The translations under genes were made by a program, and so were the position numbers. From assembly GCF_014647515.1 (NCBI RefSeq), contig NZ_BMPI01000004.1, forward strand, positions 262,373 to 326,372: 64,000 nucleotides of DNA, in the 5' to 3' direction. Positions 43,923 through 53,043 of this stretch are shown piece by piece. The stretch is from Dactylosporangium sucinum (GTDB lineage: Bacteria; Actinomycetota; Actinomycetes; Mycobacteriales; Micromonosporaceae). The notes under the pieces are model-generated. The model saw nothing but the letters and a program-made list of their open reading frames with translations. It searched no databases and was not told where the DNA came from. Position 1 is the first letter of the stretch. Every line of letters begins with the position of its first letter.

Positions 43923-44375
43923 CGGTCCCCCGGAATCTATTTGTCTTGAGACTTCGATGCTACGACCGCGCGCGTTCGGCGTGCCGACTATGTCGGTGGA
44001 GCGACACAACGTCACTCAGACGGCGGGCAGAGCCCGCGGGGCAGCCAGCGGTCATGGCTGGCGATCACCCTCGTGCTCGGCGCGGTGGTCGGGGCCTCCT
44101 CCAGCTCGTCGCAGAGCCGGACCTGTGCCGGCCAGTGCGCCTCGGTGGCTGTGCGCCGCGGGCCTGGGCCCAAATCGCCGGGCGTGCTCGAGTTGGCAAA
44201 ACGCTGTCGGGCTTAACTACGCGGCCTTGGATGATCATCAACCATTCCGTGCGGCCTCCCGGTCCAGCGGGAAGGTCTGGGGATGGTCGGGGGAAGTTTG
44301 TTGGATCAATCTAGGCCACTCAAGTGGTAGATGGAAGATCACACAGGAGCTTGCTGGTCAAGCTGAGGAGACAGC
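43923..44375. other. Divergent intergenic region
   Basis: 453 bp, lower in GC and codon bias than neighbours, with no supported gene. It must contain promoters for the peptide-TPR unit and the Tat-lectin gene. One frame encodes a membrane-like WLAITLVLGAVVGASSS but has no start codon, so I regard it as noncoding or a remnant. Confidence 0.5.
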
Positions 44376-46448
44376 GTGTCAATTAGTCGGCGTAAGTTGC
44401 TCGCGGCCGGTGGTGCGGGTGCCCTGGCCATCCTGGCGAACCCGTTCGGTATTGCCCAAGCCGCGGCGCAAGCTGCGACGGGCAACCCGAACTCGTTCTG
44501 GATCGGCACCAAGAAGATCGCATTCTTTTTGGTGTACACCTACATCGATCAATTAGATCCATCGTTGGAGGCAGCGATCCATCGAAGGGTCAACTTCGAC
44601 CCCGACAGTCTCGGTGCGGATGTGTCACTGCGGGCGTTCGTGCGGGCCAACTCGTACGGGCTCGCGGACATCGAGGCACACTTCATCGGCATGGAGCAGG
44701 TGGAGGAAGGTCCGGGCAGGGAGATCCCGGTGACTGCGCTCGCCCCGAAGTGGGAGACGACGCTGCGCAACCAGGGCTTCGACGGTGCGTTCATGGTCAC
44801 CCTGAGCGGGGACGCCGGCATTGCCCAGCAAAAGGGGTTCTGGTCGAGAGCGCCGATATTCCGCAACGTCGGCATGTGGGCGATGGAGCTCCTCCACCAG
44901 CTGACCGGGTACGGGGATCTCTACAGGTTCGCGAACCACCTTGAGGTGTTCGACGATATGGCGGATGCCATCGGTACCCACTGCTCGGCCTTCACGAAGC
45001 GGGCCATCGGCTGGCTCGACGAGGCGTCGATCGTGACGCACACCGGACGCGTCCGCTCCTACAACCTGCAGGCGCTCGCCCTCGCGCCGGCGGCGGACCG
45101 GCGCACCGCGATCCGGGTCGGTGAGGATGCGAAGTACTTCATCGTCGAGGCACGGCTCGGCGTGGACCAGTTCGACGGCCGCATTCCCACGAACCGCCAG
45201 GGTGTGATCGTCTACCAGGTGGAAGACCCGGACACGGACCCCGACCCGAATCGCATCAATCCGAATCTACCGCTGCGCACGAGGAACGGCCTGAAGACCG
45301 GTGAGGTCTTCACGTCGGCGACGGGGGTCCAGGTAAAGGTCACCGCTCGGTTCTCCGACGGATGCACGGTGCGGATCGTGGACCCGGCACAGCGCCTGCT
45401 CAACCGCTCGGGGGAGTTCTCCACGCCGCAGGCCGCGGGCCGGCCGACCGCCGCGGTGGTTCCCGGACTGGGCACCCACAGCATGCACTACCGTGACACC
45501 TCCGGCCGGCTGTGGGAGCTCTGGCGGGACTCGGCCGGCCGTACCGGTTCGAGTAACCTCACGGCCGCTGCCGGGCAGGCGCCGGCCGCTGCGGGCGACC
45601 CGTTCGCCTACGTCCACCAGCCGACGAACACGCAGATCCTGCTGTACCGGGACTTCGCCGGCAGGATCAACAGCCTCTACTGGTCGACCGGTCCGGTCGG
45701 GCACGACAACCTGAGCGGCACGGCGGGCGCCCCGGCCGCGGCGGGAGACCCGGTCGGCTACCACACGCCGCTCGACGACACCCATCACGTGATCTACCGG
45801 ACCAGCAGCGGTCACCTGCACGAGCTGTGGTGGCAGGGGGTGGCGCCGGTGCGGTACGGCGGGGACCTCACCGCCTTGGCAGGCGGCGGGGCGCCGAACG
45901 CCGTCGGCAACCCGTCGGCGTACTCGGCGCGCGGGACGAACCTCGTGTGCTATCGGGGCTCGGACAACCGGATCCACAGCCTCTACTGGTCGACCGGCGC
46001 GGTCGGGCACGACAACCTGTCCGGTGTGGCCGGCACGCCCTACGCCGCGGGTGAGCCGTTTGCCTACTACACGCCGTTCAACGACGTACACCAGGTTGTC
46101 TACGTCGGCACCAACGGGCACATCTACGAGCTCTACTGGCAGGGCGTCAACGCGGTCACTGGCTGGAACCTGACCGCGCCGGCCGGCGCACCGCCCGCGA
46201 ACGGCAGCCTCACCGCCTACTACAACGCCGCCGAAAACACCAAGCACGTCATCTACGGCTCCACCGACGGGCGGCTGCACGAGATCTGGTGGACCCCGGG
46301 CGGTGGGATCCCGGCACACTCCGACCTCACCACGTTCGCCGCCGCACCGGCGGCGTCTACCGCGCCGGCCAGCTTCGTCACCACCGATCCGAACACGCAA
46401 CACGTGGCCTACCGCTCCTACAACCGGATCTACGAAATCGCCTGGTAG
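44376..46448 (+). CDS. Tat-exported protein: M6-like domain with altered zinc site plus lectin propeller
   Basis: 690 residues, GTG start with GGAG upstream. A Tat signal (ISRRKLLAAGGAGALAILAN) comes first. Residues about 40-340 resemble an M6 metalloprotease: NVGMWAMELLHQLTGYGDLY, THCSAFTKRAIGWLDEASIV and NRQGVIVYQVEDPD. The zinc motif HExxHxxGxxD reads MELLHQLTGYGD, so the first His is Met170. From about residue 365 come seven ~48-residue units (HHVIYRTSSGHLHELWWQG; HQVVYVGTNGHIYELYWQG) like fucose-binding/PLL-type beta-propeller lectins. It probably binds glycans outside the cell; protease activity is doubtful. Confidence 0.85.
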   Translation: MSISRRKLLAAGGAGALAILANPFGIAQAAAQAATGNPNSFWIGTKKIAFFLVYTYIDQLDPSLEAAIHRRVNFDPDSLGADVSLRAFVRANSYGLADIEAHFIGMEQVEEGPGREIPVTALAPKWETTLRNQGFDGAFMVTLSGDAGIAQQKGFWSRAPIFRNVGMWAMELLHQLTGYGDLYRFANHLEVFDDMADAIGTHCSAFTKRAIGWLDEASIVTHTGRVRSYNLQALALAPAADRRTAIRVGEDAKYFIVEARLGVDQFDGRIPTNRQGVIVYQVEDPDTDPDPNRINPNLPLRTRNGLKTGEVFTSATGVQVKVTARFSDGCTVRIVDPAQRLLNRSGEFSTPQAAGRPTAAVVPGLGTHSMHYRDTSGRLWELWRDSAGRTGSSNLTAAAGQAPAAAGDPFAYVHQPTNTQILLYRDFAGRINSLYWSTGPVGHDNLSGTAGAPAAAGDPVGYHTPLDDTHHVIYRTSSGHLHELWWQGVAPVRYGGDLTALAGGGAPNAVGNPSAYSARGTNLVCYRGSDNRIHSLYWSTGAVGHDNLSGVAGTPYAAGEPFAYYTPFNDVHQVVYVGTNGHIYELYWQGVNAVTGWNLTAPAGAPPANGSLTAYYNAAENTKHVIYGSTDGRLHEIWWTPGGGIPAHSDLTTFAAAPAASTAPASFVTTDPNTQHVAYRSYNRIYEIAW

Positions 46449-46529
46449 GACCCTTCCCCGGCCCGGCCCGGGGAATCGGCCCGGCTGGGCCGCGGGGGAA
46501 GGACCCGGGAAGGTGCCCCATGCAAGGTG

Positions 46530-47085
46530 AGACCATGGATGCTGGCCAGCCGCCGGTTCACCGAACCGGGCGGTCCGGCGGCGGGCCGGCGCTTCTACTT
46601 TCGGGGCCGCCACGGTGTTGTGCTTCGGCTGGGCCGCACAGGTCACGGCCGGCACGCTGCTCGGCAACCTGCTGCCCGAGCAGGCGGGACTCTCCCTGCT
46701 GGTGCCGCTGTGCCTGGTCACGGCCGTGCCCGGCGATCCGCTCGATCACGGCCGGCGCCTGTGTCGCGTGCGCCGCGGTGGTCGCTATGGCCGGAGCCGG
46801 GCTTCCCGCCGGATCGGCGTTGCCGGCGGCCATGCTCGCCGGCGTGGCCGCGGCGACGATCGGCCGCCGGGCCGACCGCAACGGGCGCGATGACGATGCT
46901 CGCCACGATCCTGCTCGTCGGCGTGTGCAGCTACCCTGCTGCGGGTGGTGCCGCTGCTCCTGGTCGACCGGATCCGGCTGTCGCCGCGCATGGAGGAGGT
47001 GGTCCTCGCCGCGAAGACCGGCATGCTGGTCGCCGCGGTCATGCACCTGGCCCGGGTGGGCTCGACGCCCGGCGTACCGAGCCTC
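46530..47085 (+). pseudogene. Broken azlC-azlD branched-chain amino acid exporter genes
   Basis: Three reading frames together encode the C-terminal half of AzlC: SRRFTEPGGPAAGRRFYF, then GAATVLCFGWAAQVTAGTLL, then SITAGACVACAAVVAMAGAG. Shifts fall near 46601 and 46735. AzlD follows: MTMLATILLVGVCSY, then, after one extra C near 46935, LLRVVPLLLVDRIRLSPRME and VVLAAKTGMLVAAVMHLARV. Both genes are truncated as well as frameshifted, so they are dead. Confidence 0.8.
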
Positions 47086-50000
47086 AACGGACCGGGTTCG
47101 TGGCCCGGCACCGCGCGGCGTCGAGCGGCTGCGCTGCCGCCTCGAACATCTCGGCGGCCTGGTCGAGCAGTCGCCGCGCCTCGGCCGGACTCCCCTCAGC
47201 GCCGGCGATGTGGGCGCGAACCTCGATGAGGGCGGCCTCCCAGGCAGTGCCCTCCCAGAGGGCGGCCGAACGCTCGGCGCGTTCCAGCTGCCGCCGCGCC
47301 TCGTCCAGGTCGCCGACGTCGGCGCATGCGATGGCGGCCGGCACCGCGAACGTCACCGGGCAGAACGAGCAGCGTTCGTGCTCGTCGAGGGTGGCCTCGC
47401 CCGCGTCCACGATCGCGCGGGCCGCATCCGGATCCTCGGCGGCGCGGATCATCGTCCCGTACACCCGGTACAGCAGGTGCATCGACAGCTGCGACCAGCG
47501 GCTGAGCGGCAGCGCCCGGCGCAGCAGGCGGTTGGCGGCGGCTCGGTCGCCGCGGGCGAGTTCAACCTCGGCGAGCCGTTGCAGGCAGTGCGCCTCGCCG
47601 GCGGGTGCCACGATCTCGCGGTGCAGGTCCGCCGCGTCGGACAACTCCCGCAACGCCAGGTCGAGGTCTCCCGCGAGCAGCGCGGCCTCCCCGACCAGCG
47701 CACCGGCGAAGGCCACCGCACGCAGGGCGCCGGCGCGCTCGGCCGTGTCCCGCAGCGCGTTGGCCATCTCGATCACGCTCGCGTACGGGGTGGAGCCGTA
47801 CAGGAAGTACTCGGCCACGCAGAGGTGCGAGTCGAAAACGACGGTGGCCAGCCCGGGATCGCTGCGGGTGCGGTGCAGCTCGGTCCACAGCAGCTGGCTC
47901 CATGTTCCCCGGTTGTGCGAGACGAGCCCCTTCAGGGCGATCATCTGCAGTCGCTCCCAGCCGGAACCCCCGTCCACGGACCGGATGGCCTCGTCCGCCG
48001 CGACCAGGGCGGTGTCGAGGTCGCCGGTGAAGTAGGCGAGCCCGCCGCGGGCGAGCAGGATGGTGCTGTCGTGCGGTCCGCCGTCCGGATGCAGGCCGTC
48101 CAGGGCGGCTGCGGCGGTGTCGAAGTCCCCGGCGTGCAGCGCGATCGAGGCCATCCGGGCGCGCAGGCGCCGCCGCTCCAGTGGCCGCGCGTGGCTGATG
48201 GCCTGGCGGTAGGCGGGCAGGGCGGCGGGATCGCCCGTCGCGCCGAGCACGTCGGCGCGCAGCGCGAGGACCCGGCCCGCGTCGTCGCCGCCGGCGACGG
48301 ATCGGATGGAGTCCAGAAGCGCCAGCGCGTCGCCGAATGCGCCGACGGCGGCGGCCGTCTCGGCCGCGGTGAGCACGTAAGGGACGGCCGCGTGCGGCTC
48401 GCCCGCGGCCAGGAGGTGGTGCCCGATCCGCGCGGGTGACGCGTCGAGCGTGATGAGCCGTTGCGCGCAGGTGCAATGCAGCGCCCGCTGCCGGTGGGTC
48501 GGGAGGTCGGCGAGCAGCGCCTCACGGATGAGCGGATGGCGGAACCGGAAGCCGGACAGGGTTCGCTCAATGACGAGCGCCGCCAGCGCCGCGTCGAGGC
48601 AGTCGAAGGCCTCCGGCTCCGGCAGGCCGGACAGGGCGAGGAACTCGTCCGTGTCGAACGTGGCTCCTGTGGTGGCGACGTACTGCAGGGCAGCGCGGGC
48701 GACCGGCCCGAGCGTGGCCAGCACGGCGTCGCCGGGCCGTTCCTGCTCGATCGGCGTGATGCCGGCGGTGCGGCTGAGCTCGACGATGGCGAACGGCAGA
48801 CCACCGGAGATCTTGAAGATGCGTTCGGCGGCGTCCGGCGGCAGGTCCGGCCGGCACGCGGCGACCAGGACGGCGCTCTCGTCGCGGTCCAGCGGGCCCA
48901 GTGCCACGTCGACGGCGGCGGCCCGGCCGATCAGGCTGGCGCGGACCTGCTCGAACGTATCGGTGACCGGCTGGCGCCGGTGCGCGAGCACGAGAACCAC
49001 GCGTTCGGTCAGGCAGCTGCGGGCGAGGTAGTGCAGCAGCCGCAGGCTGGCCTCGTCGGCCTCGTGCACGCCGTCCACGGTCAGCAGCAGGCCCTGCCCG
49101 GCCGCCGCGAGCCGGACAAGCTCCGCCGTCGCCACGAAGAGCCGCTGGTGCGCTGTCTGCCCGGTCCATTCCAGCGAACCGCCGGCCAGCGCACGGTCCA
49201 GATCGCCGCGGCACCGGTCGTCGAGTCCGTCGAGCAGGGTGGGGTGCCGCCGGCAAAGATCCGCGACGGCCTCCAGGACCGGCGCGTACGGCCAGGCGCC
49301 CTCGATGGCGGACGCGACGCCGTGCCCGGTCCGCCAGCCGCGGCCGGCCGCCTGGTGCCTCAGCCATTCGATGAGCGTCGACTTGCCCGTGCCTGCGGCG
49401 CCGCCCACGAACACAGTGCGGCCGCGGCCGCGGCCCGCCTCGTCCAGCGCCCGCAACAATGCGCCGGTCTGCGCCCCACGGCCGACCCAGGTTGTGCGCG
49501 GACCCGCCCACCCCGTCGGGTCGGGCTGGTCGGAGAGCGCGGCCAGCAGCGAGTCGCGCAGGGCGATGGCCTCGTCGCTCGGGCCGAACCCGAGCTCCTG
49601 GTGCAGCACCCGCTCCATCCGCTCGAACTGGCGCAGCGCGCCGCGGCGATCGCCCCGGTCGGCGAACTGGCGCATGAGCTCCACATGCGCGGCGGCGTCG
49701 GCGGGGTCCAGCTCCACGAGACGGTCGAACCGGCGGGCCTGCCGCAGCATCCGCAGGTGTAGCTGCTCCAGCCGGTCGCGGGTGTCGGCCGCCCAAGGCT
49801 CGTACCGATCCTCGGGCAGGAGCCGGCCGCCGTAGGCGTCCACGGCCGCTCCCGCAGCCTCCGCCCCGCCGGTGTCCAGGGCCCTGGCCGCCAGGTCCTG
49901 GAAGATCGCGGCGTCCACCTGGACCGGGTGTTGCGGGAAGAGCGCCACCGTGTCGCCGCGGAGCACGAGACTGTCCGGCCCGAGTACGCGGCGGGCGTAG

Positions 50001-50215
50001 TGGGCCGCCTTGTGCAGTCTGGGCGCCACGGCATCGACCGGCAGCCCGGGCCACAGCGCGTCCAGAACCTGCTCGCGGTGCAGCTGCCGGCGGGGTGCGA
50101 GCGCAAGCACCTTGACCAGTGCCGCGGCCTGCCTGCGGTGCCACGCCTCGGCCGGCACGCTGTGGCCGTCGAGGCGCACGTCGAACCGTCCGAGGACGCT
50201 GATGTCGACCGTCAC
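47084..50215 (-). CDS. Large SARP/BTAD-ATPase-TPR transcriptional activator
   Basis: 1043 residues, GTG start. An OmpR-like DNA-binding domain (1 to about 95; DISVLGRFDVRLDGHSVPAE, LDALWPGL) is followed by a BTAD domain (about 100-228), an AAA_16 NTPase with Walker A GGAAGTGKSTLIEWLRH (271 on) and Walker-B-like LLLTVDGVHEAD, then many TPR-like helices to the end. This is the AfsR/large-SARP architecture that activates specialised-metabolite or exported-product genes. Its position in the island suggests the SagB/peptide/lectin genes as targets (inference). Confidence 0.92.
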   Translation of the reverse strand: MTVDISVLGRFDVRLDGHSVPAEAWHRRQAAALVKVLALAPRRQLHREQVLDALWPGLPVDAVAPRLHKAAHYARRVLGPDSLVLRGDTVALFPQHPVQVDAAIFQDLAARALDTGGAEAAGAAVDAYGGRLLPEDRYEPWAADTRDRLEQLHLRMLRQARRFDRLVELDPADAAAHVELMRQFADRGDRRGALRQFERMERVLHQELGFGPSDEAIALRDSLLAALSDQPDPTGWAGPRTTWVGRGAQTGALLRALDEAGRGRGRTVFVGGAAGTGKSTLIEWLRHQAAGRGWRTGHGVASAIEGAWPYAPVLEAVADLCRRHPTLLDGLDDRCRGDLDRALAGGSLEWTGQTAHQRLFVATAELVRLAAAGQGLLLTVDGVHEADEASLRLLHYLARSCLTERVVLVLAHRRQPVTDTFEQVRASLIGRAAAVDVALGPLDRDESAVLVAACRPDLPPDAAERIFKISGGLPFAIVELSRTAGITPIEQERPGDAVLATLGPVARAALQYVATTGATFDTDEFLALSGLPEPEAFDCLDAALAALVIERTLSGFRFRHPLIREALLADLPTHRQRALHCTCAQRLITLDASPARIGHHLLAAGEPHAAVPYVLTAAETAAAVGAFGDALALLDSIRSVAGGDDAGRVLALRADVLGATGDPAALPAYRQAISHARPLERRRLRARMASIALHAGDFDTAAAALDGLHPDGGPHDSTILLARGGLAYFTGDLDTALVAADEAIRSVDGGSGWERLQMIALKGLVSHNRGTWSQLLWTELHRTRSDPGLATVVFDSHLCVAEYFLYGSTPYASVIEMANALRDTAERAGALRAVAFAGALVGEAALLAGDLDLALRELSDAADLHREIVAPAGEAHCLQRLAEVELARGDRAAANRLLRRALPLSRWSQLSMHLLYRVYGTMIRAAEDPDAARAIVDAGEATLDEHERCSFCPVTFAVPAAIACADVGDLDEARRQLERAERSAALWEGTAWEAALIEVRAHIAGAEGSPAEARRLLDQAAEMFEAAAQPLDAARCRATNPVR

Positions 50216-50597
50216 CGGCTCATGGTCTCGCGCCGAGCCGCGGCCGGGTGTCAGCTATCGGTCCCCAGCACGGCGCGCGATCGCTCCGAGGCACGTCGAC
50301 TCTGCGAACGGCACCGGACTTTGCGAAGATCAGAGTGGAGCCGATCGAGGTTACCGAGATCGCGCCGGGAAGTAATTGTCAAGACCTGTGGACGATAGAT
50401 CTTGTTTGCTTGAGTGAGGTGCTGGCGGCGCCGAGAAATTTGCGTGACTCCGCGGTCAGGATTGACACAGGCGGCCTGTCGGTCTCCACGATGCGACAAC
50501 TGCGCCAGGTGGACCGCCTGCGCGGCTGGGAGGACAACTGGACCGCCTATGCGATCACGGCGTGGTGCAGTCCGCCGCGTCGCCGTCGCTTCGACGG

Positions 50598-50762
50598 CTA
50601 CCCTCCCCCTGATCCGTCGGGTGGGTGGAATCGCCTCGCCTGCGCCACCTCGACGCGCAAAACCGTATCGTCGGACAGGCCGCTCAGTGCGTGGCGAAGC
50701 TGGCCGACGGTCCATTGCTCGATGTCGTGCCGATAACGGCAGTTAGGCTCGTCGATGGCCAT
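50598..50762 (-). CDS. DUF6225-like short protein, possibly truncated
   Basis: 54 residues from ATG 50762. The segment IEQWTVGQLRHALSGLSDDT followed by VLRVEVAQ matches the start of DUF6225 proteins, which are normally longer (about 80-100 residues). The frame closes after RRFHPPDGSGGG with no clear continuation in other frames, so it may be a remnant. The rest of 50216-51248 shows no gene and has relaxed codon use. Confidence 0.4.
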   Translation of the reverse strand: MAIDEPNCRYRHDIEQWTVGQLRHALSGLSDDTVLRVEVAQARRFHPPDGSGGG

Positions 50763-51248
50763 GTTTGAACGGTACGTGATCGCCGCCATCGGTCCGAAGA
50801 CCACCGGCCTCGGGTTGTTGTCGAATGCGAGTGCACTGACATTGGCCCAGATCCGGATGCGGAGCGCCAGGGAGGCGGTCACTCTATCCGATCCTGTGGT
50901 CGCGGCAAGCCAAGAGAGCGCTCGGCTTCGCATCCGCCCATCGGCTCCTTGTCAAACTGGCCCACGAACCCCGCCGGGCAGGCTCGGTCGAGATGACCAG
51001 CACTTGTCTGTCAACGACGGCACTCGGTAACGGATCGGATCGATGTGGCTTACCGCCTCAGCCTCACCCAGGGTGCGGCACTACCATAGATCCAGTTGAT
51101 CATTCCTGGGTGGATCCGTGGTGGATCCTGGCTGCTCGCTGGTTGCTCGGCTGTTGGGAGCACTGGGCCGTCTGACGGCTGGCGGCGGCGAGAACAGCCT
51201 TACGGCTGATGGCCCTAACCAGCGCCGAACTGTCGAAACGCTGCATAC

Positions 51249-51341
51249 GGAGTATCGCGTGGAACGATGGGCGGCGCGCAGGTACCCTGTCAAGGCGCGG
51301 GCTGCTAGCTCAATGGCAGAGCTGCGGACTTTTAATCCGTA
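51249..51341 (+). repeat. Right copy of the tRNA-Lys promoter/5'-half repeat
   Basis: Matches 41519-41607 and runs from about 50 bp before the tRNA into its anticodon arm. The two copies delimit about 9.6 kb. Confidence 0.8.
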
Positions 51342-51370
51342 GGTTCAGGGTTCGAGTCCCTGGCGGCCCA
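51299..51370 (+). tRNA. tRNA-Lys (anticodon TTT)
   Basis: Cloverleaf: acceptor GGGCTGC/GCGGCCC with one G-T pair and discriminator A; D arm GCTC/GAGC; anticodon stem GCGGA/TCCGT with loop CTTTTAA (TTT at 51331-51333); T arm CAGGG-TTCGAGT-CCCTG. CCA is not encoded. The gene borders the accessory region. Confidence 0.97.
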
Positions 51371-51879
51371 CTACCTGTCATCGCGCCTTCGGCGCGAGGC
51401 GGGGGGTTCCCACCCCGCACCCCCCATGCCGCGCTGCGCGCGGCACTGGCTGTGCTGACGCTGGCCAGACCACCAAGTCGTACGGCGGCTGGTTCCAGTG
51501 TTGCTCCGGTTGTCTGGCTGGACGGACCACCACAATGATCTCCGCTCGGGCCCGCGTGGCGTTCGTGCCCCTCGCCCGTCTCGCCGCATCCCCGAGGCGT
51601 GCCCCGGCCAATGCCGTGTTTCGTCCGGTCCTGCCCGGCGTCGCTTCGATCATCTCCGGCCGGGTATCGCCTGCCCTGTGCGTGTTGATCCACAACGCCT
51701 GCGGGCCGTTCGCCACTGCCTACGCGGTCGAGCAAACTCGCGAACTTTCTCGTCGATCAGCTCACGGTCGGAAGGCGTTGCGCCTCTCGCGGTCCGTACT
51801 CACCGGGGCAGCCCCGCCGCCGGCCCGTTCCCGGGAGGGTGGACGACGGGTACACGGAGGGACTGGAGGGCCGGCTACA
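51371..51879. other. Gene-free stretch after tRNA-Lys
   Basis: 509 bp with no supported gene. A hairpin CGCGCCTTCGGCGCG (about 51379-51393) probably ends the tRNA transcript. Long open frames here have no ribosome sites or family character; one on the minus strand is simply the tRNA read antisense. Confidence 0.55.
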
Positions 51880-52134
51880 TCATTCGTAGTGGTAGCGGCA
51901 CTGCGCGATCTGCACGACGTCATCGACGATTCGGTACACCAGGCGGTGTTCCTGGTCGATGCGCCGTGACCAGAAGCCGGCCCAGTTGCCACGGAGCTGC
52001 TCGGGCTTGCCGATGCCCTGGTGGCCGTTGCGGCGGATGTCTTCGATCAGGGTGTTGACCCGGCGGAGCATCTGGCGGTCCTGCTGCCAGCTCAGGTAGT
52101 CCTCCCAGCCGCGGCTGGCGAACTGGATCTTCAC
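51880..52134 (-). CDS. yoeB: YoeB/Txe-family mRNA interferase toxin
   Basis: 84 residues. Typical YoeB sequence: FASRGWEDYLSWQQDRQMLR, RVNTLIEDIRRNGHQGIGKP, EQLRGNWAGFWSRRIDQEHR and LVYRIVDDVVQIAQCRYHYE. The catalytic Glu (KPEQL), Arg (SRRIDQEHRLVY) and C-terminal His-Tyr are all present. It cleaves mRNA in the ribosomal A site. It overlaps the antitoxin stop by 4 bp. Confidence 0.95.
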   Translation of the reverse strand: MKIQFASRGWEDYLSWQQDRQMLRRVNTLIEDIRRNGHQGIGKPEQLRGNWAGFWSRRIDQEHRLVYRIVDDVVQIAQCRYHYE

Positions 52135-52415
52135 GCCGCCGACGCCTCGTCCGGGCTGCCGTCAGGGTCGATGAGGTCGCGCAACTCGCCGCCGCCGGTG
52201 CGCAGCTCTTCAATGGCCTCGTTCAGCCGGCGGGCGTTGGCCGGGCTCGCCATGAGGTATGCCGTCTCCTTCAAGGATTCGTACTCGCGCAGCGAGATGA
52301 TGACCGCGGCCTCGCGGCCGGAGCGGGTCACCAGGACTTCCTCGGCGTCGTCCACGACGTGGTCGAGGACCTTGGCCAGGTTCTGGCGTGCCTCTGAGTA
52401 ACTGACGGTGCGCAT
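52131..52415 (-). CDS. yefM: YefM/Phd-family antitoxin
   Basis: 94 residues from ATG 52415. The DNA-binding N-terminus is MRTVSYSEARQNLAKVLDHV, with LVTRSGREAAVIISLREYES and LKETAYLMASPANARRLNEA characteristic of YefM. The C-terminal acidic tail binds and inhibits YoeB. It represses its own promoter through the GTACAA palindrome just upstream. Confidence 0.95.
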   Translation of the reverse strand: MRTVSYSEARQNLAKVLDHVVDDAEEVLVTRSGREAAVIISLREYESLKETAYLMASPANARRLNEAIEELRTGGGELRDLIDPDGSPDEASAA

Positions 52416-52434
52416 CGTGCCTCCCGGGCTGGGC

Positions 52435-52450
52435 GTACAAGAAATTGTAC
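52435..52450. promoter_or_regulatory. YefM-YoeB operator
   Basis: GTACAAGAAATTGTAC, a palindrome with a 4-bp centre, 20 bp before the antitoxin start. It matches the TGTACA-type operators of yefM-yoeB systems. Confidence 0.7.
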
Positions 52451-53043
52451 AACTCACCGTCGACCCGAAAAGTACAGCAGCGAAGTGCGCCAGCGGACCC
52501 CGTCGCGCCGGACCTCACCGAAGCGGAAGCCCTTGTGTAGCAACGAATCCAGCTGCACGAAACCACACTGCCCCGACTCTCTTGCCCGCGTGACGCCCAC
52601 ACCCCGACCGTTCCCCGCAGCTGTTGATTCACAGCGCCTGCTATCGGTCAGCTCGACAGGTGTCGCGGAGCCGAATCGACTCGGCGTGCCGTCGCCAGAC
52701 GATCTCCACCGCCGCTTCGCACCCATATCACTGGTATTCGACTTCCTTCGGCCCGAGGGTCAGCCATTGCCGTGCCACCTCACGCACCAGCGCTCGTTCG
52801 GCACGTGAGGTGACACGTCGCGCTGTGTGCGCCTGCCGTGCACGATCGAAGCGTTGCCGGGCCTTCGGGGCAGTGGCGAGCAAGCTGCAGGATCTGCGGG
52901 GGCTCGACTCCGTGCAGAAGAGGTGGACATCAATCGGCTCGACGCAGACCGGCTGCCGGGACAACCAACGTGGCTGTCGTCGTTGTCTCTGGGGTGGCTG
53001 GGCGTGCGCATCGGTGCCCCCGTGGCGCCGATGCGCACGCAGC
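52451..53043. other. Gene-free stretch with possible remnants
   Basis: 593 bp with no complete gene. Minus-strand frames contain short protein-like pieces (VQLDSLLHKGFRFGEVRRDG; RAERALVREVARQWLTLGPK) that stop abruptly and lack starts with ribosome sites. These may be decayed coding sequence. Confidence 0.35.

Noticed and set aside
51310..51735. Minus-strand open frame ending in a PPGTRTLNLRIKS-like peptide
   Set aside because: This end is the antisense of tRNA-Lys, a well-known false gene pattern.
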